Notes: generated from the letters alone by a model not told the origin. A stretch of 64,000 nt of DNA from Heterobasidion occidentale (GCA_039111635.1 JBCAQO010000010.1:1674001-1738000); one strand, 5' to 3'. Positions 34,853 through 46,363 are shown, counted from the first letter of the stretch. Numbers and translations: made by a program.

Positions 34853-36504
34853 GCGTCCGGCGCTCGCCGGGTCAGGCCTTCACGGTCCCTTATTCTCCTC
34901 GCTCATAGCGCTCACTCGTTACGCAGAACGATTGGCCTCGGTAAAAGATCTTTAATCATTACACAGACGCACCTACTCAGATTGAAATATAAGCGCCATG
35001 AAGTGCCGCCCACGCCCGAGGCAGGATATAGATGAAATCTCCATGCACGCAAGCCAGTCTATCCACCTCTTGATTGACACTTCCGTTTTCATCACCCCGA
35101 TGTTATCGACCGTCTGACTCTAGCAACAGCAGTTCGCTGATCTAAGAGGAAGAGTTGTGCGTCATATCCGGGTGGGGAGAGCTGGAGAATGAGGCTGCTT
35201 GCGACATGATCAAGTTCTGTGCGTGCATAGATTTTATCCCTTGCATTCAGATTGATGATGAGGACTTATGGGTTCCAAGCTCTGTTCATGTAATATCGGC
35301 TGCTATAGATTTCACAAACTAATGCGAGCGTCTCATAACACAGTCTGGAGTAGTGTATCGGACGCGCAGCGTTTCGAAACATGAGCGCATTTTTTCTGCA
35401 GTGTCCATCTTCCACGCATTTTCTTTTCGCAGGACAAGTCCTTCGAACCCGCTACTTCTGTTCTCGAGAGAAAATGACTTGCGGCTCATACCTATGAACC
35501 TCTCGTTCTCGTAGCGATAGCCGTGGGGATCTTGGCCCTTTTGGTGTGTCAGTACACCTATCAGAACTTGTGCGTGACTCATTCCTCTGTTACGCTCTTG
35601 CAAACCCACGACACCGCGGCTCTGGTTATGCTATATATTCGAGTACATTCCAGCGTAGTTAGCAATAAGGTAGGTCATCGGCACGCAGTGCTACGGAACG
35701 ACACCACGAGCCTCCCGACATCTTCCGTGACGTTGAGTCGCAGATGTATCGCTGTCCAAGCCGCCACCTTACCGGAGCCTTGAGGTATCGATTACCCTTC
35801 AGATGCGCCGCATGATAGGCCATCTACAACAATCGGCCGAGGATATTGGCAGATGATGATCATTGCTACATTGGTCCGGGTCATATGCTATGTGATCACA
35901 AGATAAGTGAGTGTCAGATACTTATCCACAATGCCACCTCAATCAGAATGTTCCAACTAGACTGGTCTAAATTTTCCCCAGGGTACCTGTATGCTCAATC
36001 GGATTTTCGTGTCGAAAGCGACCCTTCAGCTTCTGGTTCTTTGCCAGCGCGTATGCCCGCTTTTCACATCAGCTATGCCGCAAGTGGGTCACGCGTCTCC
36101 CAAATTCACCATTGGTGAGTCAACGGATACGTTGATACACGTGGATTTTATTGTTCTGACTCGATGGTCCTCTAGGAAGACCCGTCTATAGCTGGACACG
36201 CTCACTCGACGCATGTGGGCGACAGGATGTCATCCGAACTTCCATCACTATCGTTTTGAGCTGCATATACCTTTTTACATCTACACTGATCCAGAGCCTT
36301 CTGCGGCTTGAACTCATATTGGTAGGCAAGGAAGGTGATCTGAGAATTCTGGAGGAGTGCTTCCAAACATGTGGAATCGTGTAATGAAGAGCGGATTGGA
36401 TCTTTTGGTGCACCCTAACGTTTGTCGGGCACAGCTGCTCCTTGTGAGTCGTTGCCCCACTATGTTTAGCATGCAGGACAAGTGGCGGCGGCTTGAGCTT
36501 GAAT

Positions 36505-36515
36505 TATATATAAAG
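36505..36515 (+). promoter_or_regulatory. TATA box of thaumatin-like gene 3
   Basis: TATATATAAAG, 82 bp before the ATG. The DNA from about 34960 to here has no gene and is upstream sequence of unit 3. Confidence 0.7.
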
Positions 36516-36586
36516 ACACCGCTCATGTCGATTCTTCCAGTGTTCAACCCACTTCGGCACTACTTCGGTGCTAGTTCCCATTACTC

Positions 36587-37956
36587 ATGAAGCTCATCTC
36601 TACTTTTATCATCGGTGCTCTGACCTGCTCATCGAGCGCGTTTGCGCGCACGATGACCGTATACAATGCCTGCCCGTTCACAATTTGGTCAGTCTATACA
36701 TCAGCCAAATCGCTATCTGAAAGCTAATCATGTACCACTTATCCAGGCCAGGTGTAAACAAACCCCTTCGATTGCTCTGATTAACGACTGAAACTCTCCT
36801 TTGGTGAATAGTTGTTCACGGACTTGAATGCGGGGGGTGGTGTACCAAACCAGGCGACTGGGTAGGTATATCCCATTCAACTCTGCAACATGCTAAATGT
36901 CGAGACGATATTACAGTTGGGCGGCTGCTTCTTATTCAGCGGTCACATTCAATATACCGGACAACTGGAAGGCGGGTCGTATCTGGGTGCGTGTGGAGCG
37001 GCATTTCCTTGTGTAGGATCATTAATATCGGACTTAATAGGGTCGCCGTGACTGTGACTTCAGTACCAACCCTGGGCCAAACAGTTGCATTGATGGCGGG
37101 TGTAATGGCGGGTTACTCTGTGATCCCCACACAGGCACGGTAAATACGCTATCTGACTATGCTCCTTGGAATGGAGTCTGAGATCAGTTGCACAGGGTGT
37201 TCCTCCAGCCACTGTGGCAGAGTTCACTTTGAGCGCTGATTCAAATACGCCGGACTATTATGACGGTGATGCTTTCATCTTGGTAGCCATCCTTGTCCAC
37301 TCAGTCTAATGTGACGTTCCACAGTCTCTCTCGTGGACGGTTACAATCTTCCTGTGCGCATTGATAACACTGCTGGATGTCACATTGCCGGTACGCTGCG
37401 CAGTCTCGTCGCCACCCTGTTGTCATTTTGTTTACAGGTTGCTTTTCGCTTTTCTTACATTTCAGACTGCCCCGTAGACCTCGGACCGAACTGCAAGTCG
37501 CCCATCACTTGACGTCAGGTATATGATGCTCAAACCATTCTATAGGCCCAGATGTCTTGAAGGGGCCATTCGACTCTTCTGGGTTCCCAGTCGGGTGCAA
37601 GAGCGCGTGCGAGGCCGGTCTCGCGCCCGACCCTAGTACGTGAAATGCAGGATATTATAACTCATGACTGATGATCTTTGATGCGTAGACAACTCGCCGA
37701 ACTGCTGCACTGGCTCTCATAATACACAGGAAACCTGCCCGTCGTCCGGTGTTCAATATTATTCTTACTTCAGTGCGCATACGTCTTGCTTTTTCTGTCA
37801 CCACCTACAGGCAATAGCTTCTGACGGTGCTTACTGCTCACAGAGGGTAATTGCCCAAACTCATACGCCTTCGCTTTCGACGAACCCAGCGGCACCGCTC
37901 TTTGGACTTGCCCGTCGTCCAACAAAGCCTCATACACCGTTACTTTCTGTCCTTGA
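36587..37956 (+). CDS. secreted thaumatin-like protein, copy 3
   Basis: Third tandem paralogue. Signal peptide MKLISTFIIGALTCSSSAFA, mature start TMTVYNACPFTIW. The micro-exon (36747-36753) differs by one base and, with the next exon, changes the P-A-M of the others to P-G-L. Then TDLNAGGGVPNQATGWAAAS, NIPDNWKAGRIW, GRRDCDFSTNPGPNSCIDGG, DSNTPDYYDVSLVDGYNLPV, and an end nearly identical to copy 2 (NTQETCPSSGVQYYSYFKGN). TGA at 37954-37956. From about 37430 to 37940 the DNA, introns included, is much closer to copy 2 than the first half is, suggesting gene conversion. Intact. Confidence 0.93.
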
Positions 37957-38705
37957 AATAGTGACCGCGGCTCGCTCACAAGTAGCGCCCAGGCTTGTTC
38001 CATAATCTTTGAGGCCTTGTCAGAAATATGATTTTGTGGTCTCGAATTCTTGAAGAAACGGTTGTCGGGGACTGCCAGCTACCGAGAAGGCCGATGGCGG
38101 TTTCCATGGCATTGGCCGTCGGTGCGGCGTGAGAACTATGGTTTGAACGATGTCCTCTTCACTCTCATAGAGGCACATTTGCTTGCTCTACAGTAATTCA
38201 CTCGTCATGAGTGTCCGCGAATCGACGCAATGGCGATCTTCACTTGCAGTCTTTCCTCGTCAGAGTCTCGAGAGGCATAAGCGTATTATGAAACTCAGCG
38301 CCACGGTCACGGTCACCTGGCATCAGTCTCATGTACACTCAGTGCTCACACGATCAACACTCATATATCAAGTAGCCTTCGGACAGCTGCGAACCGCCTT
38401 CCTCACTTCATATTTCGCAGCTGCTTTGCCTGTTATGGTAAAAGAAACACGGGCAGTTCATCGAATTTGGTGTGTACCTGGACATCCTTTGATCATCATT
38501 CAGCCCTCTTTTCTGATAGCTGAGGCGCTCAACTTCCTCAAAGTGGAGGATCAGACTACAATGACGACTGCACTGGTATTCATCAATGATGTGTGCTAGA
38601 TAGCCCCGCCCCTCGCACTTGCATACTCCCACCAGGACAGTGTCCCCTCGCATACGTTCCTTTGCACCCTTTTTGCATGCCTAGTGCAGCCAATTTACTC
38701 CCCTG
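37957..38705. other. intergenic region, thaumatin 3 / glutaminase
   Basis: Contains the conserved 3' flank of unit 3 up to about 38160 and the promoter of the glutaminase gene. An open frame of 138 codons (38183-38599) has no family resemblance and is not called. Confidence 0.35.
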
Positions 38706-41700
38706 ATGTCTTGGTGTTTTCTCTCTATCGCGTCACCACTCTGGGTGATTTTGTCTTTATTGATACTGCCAGCACATACCCAGTCGCAATCCGTTTTCCC
38801 ACGCGTGTTACCTCTCGCAGTCCGCTCGCCTTACCTTCACAGCTGGGAACCAGCGACGAGCGCAAGGCATACACCCACCGAATGGCCCGTGACCTGGCTC
38901 AATCCATCTGTACGTTTCTGCCCTGTGCGAATTCTATTTGCTTCTTCCTCACAATCCCCAACGACAGCCGCAAATTCTAGGATGGTTGGGATACATCACC
39001 GTCGATGGGGTATCTTACGTGTGGCTCGGTGACGACGCCAAAACTGCACTGCGTGTCAACTTGACGTCGACGAGTTTCACTCCGACGCGCACAACTCTGA
39101 GCTTCTTGGCTGGTCCTATGTCCGTTAATGTAACCTTTTTCAGTCCTATCGAGGTGAGCTGCAGGCCCTTTGTATGTGCTCCAATCTCATTATCTTTAGG
39201 TTAATGACCGTGTCCGCCAATCGATCCCCTTTTCTTATCTATACCTCGAAGCAGGTTCATCCGATGGTCAGTCACACAACGTATCTGTATACTCGGACAT
39301 CAGTGGAGGTATGTGTGATGGCTTCACTGCAAACATAAACGCTGATGGGATGAGGTCTGGTTTTTTCAAGAATGGAATTCTGGAGATCGCACTCAGCAGA
39401 TAGATTGGAAGACAAGTACTAGTGCGGACAGTGTATATCATTCAGCCAACCTCGTAAAGCAGACGCCATTCCAGGAGACTGATCAGCAAGCGATATGGGG
39501 CACATTATACTACGCTATGAAGATGGTCAGTCTGCTGTTGGTCACGGCTAACATACGACTATTTGACTGACTAGTCTCCGATCAAATGTTTTTCTCAAGG
39601 ATACTGGTGTGACACACAAGATCAATGCTGACAACATCACACGTACCCAGTTCCTGAGCAATGGTACTTTGGACAGTCAAACTGACACACAATTCCGAGC
39701 TATTTCCGAGTCAGTGAATTACCTGCGTCTTTATTGCCTCTAATTGACGCAACCGTTTAAAGTCATTTTGTGGTTTTTGGTATTGCGCAAAGCCTGGGCA
39801 ACATCAAAGCGACATCGAAGCCTGTCGTCTGGGCTATCGGATATACTCGTGATCCAGCACTACAATATATAGATCTTTCAAACGTAGAGCAAGACCGATT
39901 TCTATACTATAAGGCGAATTATTCTAGCGATGATCTTCTGGTGAGCGACCTGCTAGCACTATCCGTCCTGAATCTTCTTCTGATGGAATGGTTCACAGAT
40001 CAATGATTTTCTGGATGACTTTCCCAACGCGAGACTACGCGCTGACCAGCTTGACGCGAAGATTCTGACGGACGCTCGTTCTATATCTAACGACTACGTC
40101 GATATCCTCTCACTTGGAACACGTCAAGTCTACGCGGCCACAGAGCTAACACTCGCGAGGGGTTCAGATGGAAGCTTCAACCAGTCGGATGTCATGATGT
40201 TCATGAAGAATATTGGTGGTCCCGACAAGTCAGTTACTTTGTCACTGCATAAAGACCCAATGCTAAGGTATAATGGAAATCCAGTCGGGTTAATCCAGTC
40301 GAGACGATGTACCAGGCCTGGCCAATGTTCATGTACATCGACCCCACCTTGGGAGATGTTCTCTTGGAGCCGCTGCTGCGATTTCAAGCATCTCCAAGCT
40401 ATCGCAACAGTTTTGCTGCCAAAGACATAGGTCTGGCTTCTCCTCGACAATTACACCATGCCATTTTTCTCACGTTTTTACCTGTTCCCTCAGGTTCGGC
40501 ATACCCCAAAGCTCAAGGAAGCAGTGCGAATCACAACCAAGGCGTTGAGCGTAAGAGCTATTTTGTCCACGTTTTCGGATCTGTCGTGTTCCTCAACTGT
40601 TGTCAACAGAATCAGCGAACATGATCATCATGGCCTACGCTCATGCTCGCGCGACGGGGAATGGGAACCTTGTCAACCAATATGTGAGTATCTAAGCTAA
40701 TGGTCATCGTTTGCAGGCGCATTTACCTATGTTATCAGTACGACCTGTTCAGTGGATGGACGAATTATTTGGCCAACTCGACCTTGTTTCCAACTGGACA
40801 GTGAGTGGGCAACGTGGATTACAACGGACGATGTCACTGTACGATTTTGACTTGATATTGCATATAGGCTATCTGCAGACCTTAATAATCTTGCCAATCA
40901 GACTAATCTGGCGGTCAAGGGCATCATTGCGATCAAGGCAATGTCTGAGCTCAGTTCCAGTCTAGGAAGGAAGGTCGATTCAGAGACGTATTCCGTGAGT
41001 TTTTCATTATCATAGTATCTTCCAGCTTTACACCGCTTATACATCTTTTGCACCGTTCCATTTTCTCTTCTGAAGAATATTACCTCAAAATTTGTCAAAG
41101 AATGGGCTTCGTTGGCTCTCAGTACCTCCAATAACCTGTTACTGGCCTACGGATTAACGGGAACATCAACGTTAGGCTATAATCTGTTCGCAGATCGTTG
41201 GTTGGGCACTAATATCGTGCCCACTGAGGTATGTAGCACATATGTGCCCTCTCGCACGTATCTTTTGACCATTTACTATTCTCTTGAAGGTGTTCAGTGC
41301 TCAAACAGCGTTGTTCGGCAACTTACTCAACACGGGTAGCATTAAAGGGCTGCCTACTGATAGCTCAAGTACGGGCCAAGCTATAACAAGTCAGCCGCCC
41401 TTCCTCATTGAATCCTGTATGTTTGATTAAGCATCTGGTGGTACATTTAGCCTGGAATATGTTCGCTGCCGCGATGTCGACCGACAGCGGTGTACGAAAC
41501 GGGATAGTCTCCTTGATACACTCGCAATTGTCGAACTCAACCACGGATTTATCGCCGTTTCCCACAGCTTATAGCGCACTGACAGGTCAAGTGTCGGGAG
41601 GGTCTGCGAGGTCGGTCACTTGTTCATATTCACTACTTGCTTAGCTGAACTCACAATGCAGTCCTGCACAAGGTGCTATATTCTCACTACTTGCACTGAA

Positions 41701-42488
41701 GTACTTCCCTTGTCCACATTTCCGTTGTCGAATGCTCATATCAGGATCTCAACAGCGTAACGGCGAAGTCGATAACGGCCACTGGTCTCAGCTCTAGTTC
41801 TGATCCTAGTCCTAGTAGCACGCCGTCTGCAAGCTCCGGAGATAATACCACCAAACACACGAGCGCGGGCACCGTGGCAGGAGGTGTTATCGGTGCACTC
41901 GCTCTACTAGGACTGATTGGTGCCGCCGCTTTCTTCCTCGCTCGGCGTTACCGTAGGCAACAGCAGGAACATGCTCAGATTCAGACCATGGAGACTGGAC
42001 CCACCCCACCACTCTCTTTTCTCCGTACCAGCCCTCCAACCCCCAGCGTATTGACGAAGGAAGCGATGCACCACTATTCATTATAAGTTCGTCGTCACAG
42101 TACACAGCGCGGCGGGACGACGGTGTCACTGCCCCTCACCGTCGGAACAATGGGGGCATCAGGATGAAAATCCAGCATCATCGCTCGGGCTCGTGCCTTC
42201 TCCTTCCCCACCTCACACTCAGACACCGCTTACAAGCAAGGAGATCGCTCGGCTCCGCGCAATCAATACCAGTAACAATGCGAGCCCTACTGCCCACATG
42301 CGGACAATGTCCTACCAATCTCATGCATTCTCCGACGTTCCGAGTCAATCCGGACTGTCGACACTCACAACCACTAGCCAAGCCCGTTCGGTGACGACTC
42401 GGTTGATGACTGAAGTGGAAGGGCTGAGAAGAGAAATGGAGGAGATAGGAGGCGGAGATTAGAGGCGCCACCGACCTACGAGCAATAG
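38706..42488 (+). CDS. GtaA-type glutaminase, membrane-anchored
   Basis: Predicted extracellular L-glutaminase of the fungal GtaA family (DUF5127/DUF4965/DUF1793 architecture), releasing ammonia and glutamate from glutamine. ATG at 38706 with signal peptide WVILSLLILPAHTQ. Landmarks: LPLAVRSPYLHSW, LGWLGYITVDGVSYVWLGDD, SFLAGPMSVNVTFFSPIE, SDGQSHNVSVYSDISGEWNS, QQAIWGTLYYAMKM, DNRVNPVETMYQAWPMFMYI, LLEPLLRFQASPSYRNSFAA, QSANMIIMAYAHARATGNGN, NLANQTNLAVKGIIAIKAMS and TWNMFAAAMSTDSGVRNGIV. About 15 canonical introns; the one at 39526-39598 uses the acceptor CTCAAG. After a Ser-rich linker comes a single TM helix (TVAGGVIGALALLGLIGAAA, FFLARRYRRQQQ) and a cytosolic tail. The tail frame slips at about 42000, 42130 and 42440; with those corrected it ends EAPPTYEQ at TAG 42486-42488. 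Uncorrected it stops at 42086. Confidence 0.87.
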
Positions 42489-42892
42489 AACGTGTTGCAG
42501 CCGTTTGAGGGACTGTAGGGCTAGTTCATGGGAGTATAACTTGGTATACCCGCCTCAAATTTTCTCAGTCAAAATGGAAGGAGTCTTGATACAGAAGCGG
42601 TTGACGATTTGGGACTTTATCAACTGTATAGACCCGGGTATCGTGAAATTATTATTTCGTGGTATAGATGCGCCCTGGGTAGAAGAGCTATCCAGCGCTC
42701 TGCTTCTCGTGGACACCACTTGATTTATGAAAGTGCTTCAATTTACGATACCGACACCGGCGTTCGACTGCACATAATCGGCTGCGGCTGCGGCCGACAT
42801 AGGTTTGGTTGACTTGAACGTGGACTGGATATGACGGAAGAATCAACAAGGACCGCACGCGAGGCAGAAAAATAGTGACGCACTGCTGTGAA
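42489..42892. other. sequence left of the gap, unassigned
   Basis: May include C-terminal exons of the leftward gene that runs into the gap from the right, but no recognisable continuation is seen. Confidence 0.25.
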
Positions 42893-42992
42893 NNNNNNNN
42901 NNNNNNNNNNNNNNNNNNNNNNNNNNNNNNNNNNNNNNNNNNNNNNNNNNNNNNNNNNNNNNNNNNNNNNNNNNNNNNNNNNNNNNNNNNNN
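42893..42992. other. assembly gap (100 N)
   Basis: Exactly 100 N, a conventional placeholder for a gap of unknown size. It interrupts the gene at 42993-44149. Confidence 0.98.
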
Positions 42993-44149
42993 CTCTCTTC
43001 TTGAGTATTTCTGCGTGCTTTTTCTCTGGGCGAAGACGGCTGATATCACAGTCGATCAGGTGGAAAGTGCGCCCCCTAATGGAGGGAGGGTCTGTGCAAC
43101 CCTCACGATCTTCAGCGTCACTATCGTCCTGATCCAGCCCGATCTGTGTCTCCATGTAAAACACGCGCACGTTGACGCAATCGTCTGCGGATAGATAAGA
43201 GGCTGAACAGTAGTAATCCTCCCATCTTCTGTCTTTTTTGGAGCCGATGATGCCACGATCGTCACCCCACAGCATTGCCAGGTACGTTGTCTGTGGCGGG
43301 GGTTTGTAGGACACAATCGTGAACGGTTTCCCGTTAAGTCGCCACCGATCGGGCCTGAGGTCACCGAATGCGCTGACCTCTCCCGCTTGTCGAGCGCTCC
43401 AAGAGTATGCAATATTGATTCGTGCGAGCTTGAGAAGCTCCCAAGTCGTCTTCATTTCGGGACCCCAGGTTGGATAGCCCTGTGTGACGATGGTGACTCC
43501 ACGGATGCGAGCGCCCAAGATGAACTTATCCAGTTGGTCGAAAGCAAATGACAAAGAGGCCTGAGCCTTAGGACGATCACGCCACTAGAAAGCAAGACAT
43601 GAGATATAAGCAGAAACCTCAACCCTGTAAAGCACTCACTTTCGGCCCAAACCCCTGCTCAATCCTCCAGACAAGAAAGCTGATGAATCCAAAGCAGTCG
43701 AGAAAGGGACGACGTAATCGCCAAAAGGTGATATGTGCATCCTCTTCAGTTTTCCAGGGATAGACAATCCCTTCCTGCAACACACTAACCTCGAGAGGCC
43801 GGTTGCCATCCCAGTCAAGAATGTCTCTCAACGCACTGGTACAACGGATGATAAAAGCTCTGATCTGGTTGTGTGCCTTGACCAATCCTGGGCGAATGGT
43901 CCGAGAAGGGAAGCAATAAAAGTCATGACTTGCTTCGGAGGCTGGAAAAATCCATTCCGAAGAGTCACCCCTGATGGATCCAGGATCAACTGGGATGAAG
44001 GGCCTCCAGGGAAAACGCGAGTCATGAGGAGCTGGATCTACTGCCCAATCGTACGGTTTCAGGCGTCCGGCACGAGATGGATCAGCGTCGAAGGTCACGT
44101 CCGCTGGCGGGGTGAATGCGTTTCTGGAGATGTAAGATGTGGAACTCAT
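42993..44149 (-). CDS. hypothetical protein, C-terminus lost in gap
   Basis: Start at ATG 44147-44149 (MSSTSYISRNAFTPPADVTF). Exon 1 holds VKAHNQIRAFIIRCTSALRD, ILDWDGNRPLEVSVLQEGIV and ITFWRLRRPFLDCFGFISFL. An intron at about 43584-43640 leads to a second exon with FAFDQLDKFILGARIRGVTI, WELLKLARINIAYSWSARQA and DRRWEDYYCSASYLSADDCV, running into the N run after ISRLRPEKKHAEILKKR. No known domain. A WRLRRxFL motif downstream of a YP-containing stretch recurs in the gene at 48866-49733, so the two may belong to one lineage-specific family. Function unknown; the 3' end cannot be given. Confidence 0.6.
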
Positions 44150-44355
44150 GGTAGGGCAGGGGCGAAATGCGACAACTACCCATGCCGACTGCTGCGACCT
44201 CGTGACTTCAACCCAGGGGTATTGGTCTCGGGAGACGGAGGCTTTCATTGTGATGAAAAGATCGAAGCGGAACAATTGCTGGAGGAGAGTGCGTCGACGT
44301 GAAGGAGACGAAAAGTAGAGGTCTCAACAGATGTGGCACAAGAGCGGCACAAGAC

Positions 44356-45657
44356 TATTTCTGGAGGAAAAACGCTCTCAGAAACTGCCTAGACAGCCGC
44401 GGAAAACACGGTACCGCCCAGTGACGACCGCGGGATGACTGGAAGGAAAGGGAGACTTGAAGATGAAGGAATAAAGCTTTCAACCGATAAGGACGCCACA
44501 AGACAAATTCTGGAGGAAAAACGCTCTCAGAAACTGCCTAGACAGCCGCGAAACACGATGCTGCCCAACGACGACCGCCTGAGGACTATGAGTGGGGCAA
44601 CTTGAAGTCATGTGAGCTCCGCTCCCACGGTCAGCGATTTCGGTCCCACGGTCACTCTTTGGCCGAATGTCTGTACGGACGTCGTCATATTACCAGCTCT
44701 TAGCTCTATCGACAAATTTCTGAGAGTGACCCTCCTCCGGGAATGGGTTGCTCTCACTCCGCCACCGTCTATCCTCCTGTCGAGCAGCTTTCTGAGAGCG
44801 ATTTTCCTCCAGAAGTGCGTTGTCATTCCCCCGACATCAAGCGGCCGTAGTCAGACGGCGTCGCGTGTTTAGCGGCTGTCGGGAGACATTTCTGAGAGCG
44901 ACCTTCCTCCAGAAATGTGATGTTCCCAGGCCATCTTCGTATATCCTCTCGGCAATCAGCTTTCTGAGAGCGGCCTTCCTCCAGAAATGCGCTGCCCATA
45001 GGCCGTCGTTCTTTGCGTCCCACCCTGCCATCAAGCGGGTGTAGTCAGATGGCGTTGCGCGGCTGTTGAGACACATATCTTAGAGCGTCTTCCTCCATGA
45101 ATGTGTTATCCCCATCTCTCCCCCCAACGAGCAGTTTTCTGAGAGCGACTTTCCTCCAGAAATGTGCTGTTTGCCGGCCACCTCTATCGTCCTGTCGAGC
45201 TTTTTGAGAGCGACCTTCCTCCAGAAATGCGTTGTCCCCAGAGCCTTTCCATTTATCCTCCCGGCAACCAGCTTTCTGAGAGTGACCTTCCTCCAGATAT
45301 GCGTTGCCCATAGGCCGAAGCTCTTTCCATCGCACCTTGCCATCGAGCTACCGCAATCAGACGGCGGCGCGCGGTTCGCGGCTGTCGAGAGACATTTCTG
45401 AGAGCGAGGTTCCTCCAGAAATGTGATGTTCCCAGGCCATCTTCGTATATCCTCTCGGCAATCAGCTTTCTGAGAGCGAGGTTCCTCCAGAAATGCGTTG
45501 CTCGTAGGCCCTCGTCCTTTGCGTCCCACCCTGCCATCAAGCGGCCGTAGCCCAATGGCGTCGCGCGGCTTCTGAGAGCGATGTTCCTCCAGAAATGTGT
45601 TGTCCCCATCTAACCTCCCAACGAGCAGCTTTCTGAGAGCGATTTTCCTCCAGAGAT
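44356..45657. repeat. hairpin-repeat array, 14 units of ~29 bp
   Basis: Fourteen copies of an imperfect palindrome: left arm TTTCTGAGAG, a 4-6-nt variable centre, right arm TTCCTCCAGAAATG. Forward units begin at about 44717, 44788, 44889, 44961, 45076, 45136, 45201, 45273, 45394, 45467, 45569 and 45630. Two inverted units lie at 44356 and 44506. The arms stay conserved while the centre varies (CGACC, CGAGG, CGATT, CGATG, CGGCC). Spacers are about 30-120 bp and partly repeated themselves. A higher-order repeat of about 505 bp is visible (44889-45065 against 45394-45565). Frames open through the array on both strands are by-products of the repeat. Confidence 0.85.
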
Positions 45658-46363
45658 CCACTACTTTTAAGCCGTGGTTCTTTGCGACTCCATCAGGCAG
45701 CGTGCTGCTTCACCGCGTTGCACATAATGATGGAAAATATTCACAACGAGACTGGACCTACGAATTGCGATGCTACTGAGATCATCCTCTGCATCAAGAG
45801 GAAGATGGACTGGGCATCGCGCTGGATCTCTCATCGTCGCTTCACATTCGCTGAGCGGTGAGCCGCCTTTGCCGCAGCAGAGGACATCTTCTCCGGTTTT
45901 TTGCCTCAATCTTCTGGTCGAAGAAGCGTGGCCTTATGCTTATACCTGGACTCACCTTCTCCAACAAACTCATCAGTCGCCTCGAGGGATTCTATACGAC
46001 TTTAATAAGGTCCGCATACCGACCAGCTTTGGGCTACTGAGGCATATCATGCTCATTGGGGCGCAGAACACGGATCTCGCCACGCTCACAGAAGCCACCG
46101 CGTACGCTGTTGTCGAGTTTGGTGGATGGAAGAACGACGCGCTGCCTTGAAAGTGCACATCGATTGTTCGACGTGCGAGAACGTCGTTGGGGATATGTGT
46201 CGGGTACGTGACGTCCTCAACTACCATCCGTTTGCGCTTGCATTCATTCGCTCACCATACTCGCTCTCCATTCGCATTCGCCTTTCTCCTTAAACCCTTT
46301 CACACTTCGCGTTTCGTTTGCGCTCCTCGCACCCTCACCACACATCACGACCTACTCTCAATC
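45658..46363. other. unassigned region right of the repeat array
   Basis: Open frames of up to about 126 codons exist (for example 45770-46150 on the + strand), but none resembles a known family. The pyrimidine-rich tract at 46240-46350 fits the promoter/leader of the next gene. Confidence 0.3.

Larger units (their letters stand above)
34853..38160 (+). repeat. tandem thaumatin unit 3 (~3.3 kb)
   Basis: Third unit, starting with a CGCTCGCCGGGTCAGGCC word related to the starts of units 1 and 2. It includes the ACGATTGG...GGTA and CTACTCAGATTG words found near 27780-27825. The 3' flank (CGGCGTGAGAAC at about 38125) is shared with the others. The most diverged of the three upstream regions. Confidence 0.7.

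Noticed and set aside
38183..38599. 138-codon frame between thaumatin gene 3 and the glutaminase
   Set aside because: Its codon content and composition look non-coding and nothing was recognised; it overlaps the conserved unit flank and promoter space.
39520..39600. Apparent frame break in the glutaminase at the intron near 39.55 kb
   Set aside because: Using the later acceptor (TTTTTCTCAAG before 39599) restores the frame and the family motif, so it is ordinary splicing.
44356..45657. Prokaryotic CRISPR array
   Set aside because: Spacers vary from about 30 to 120 bp and are partly repeated themselves, two units are inverted, there are no cas genes, and the sequence is clearly fungal.
45080..45661. 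193-codon open frame on the minus strand through the repeat array, with recurring FLEE/RSQK words
   Set aside because: The same repeat is read in different frames in different units and the plus strand is also open. The openness comes from the repeat composition, not from a conserved protein.
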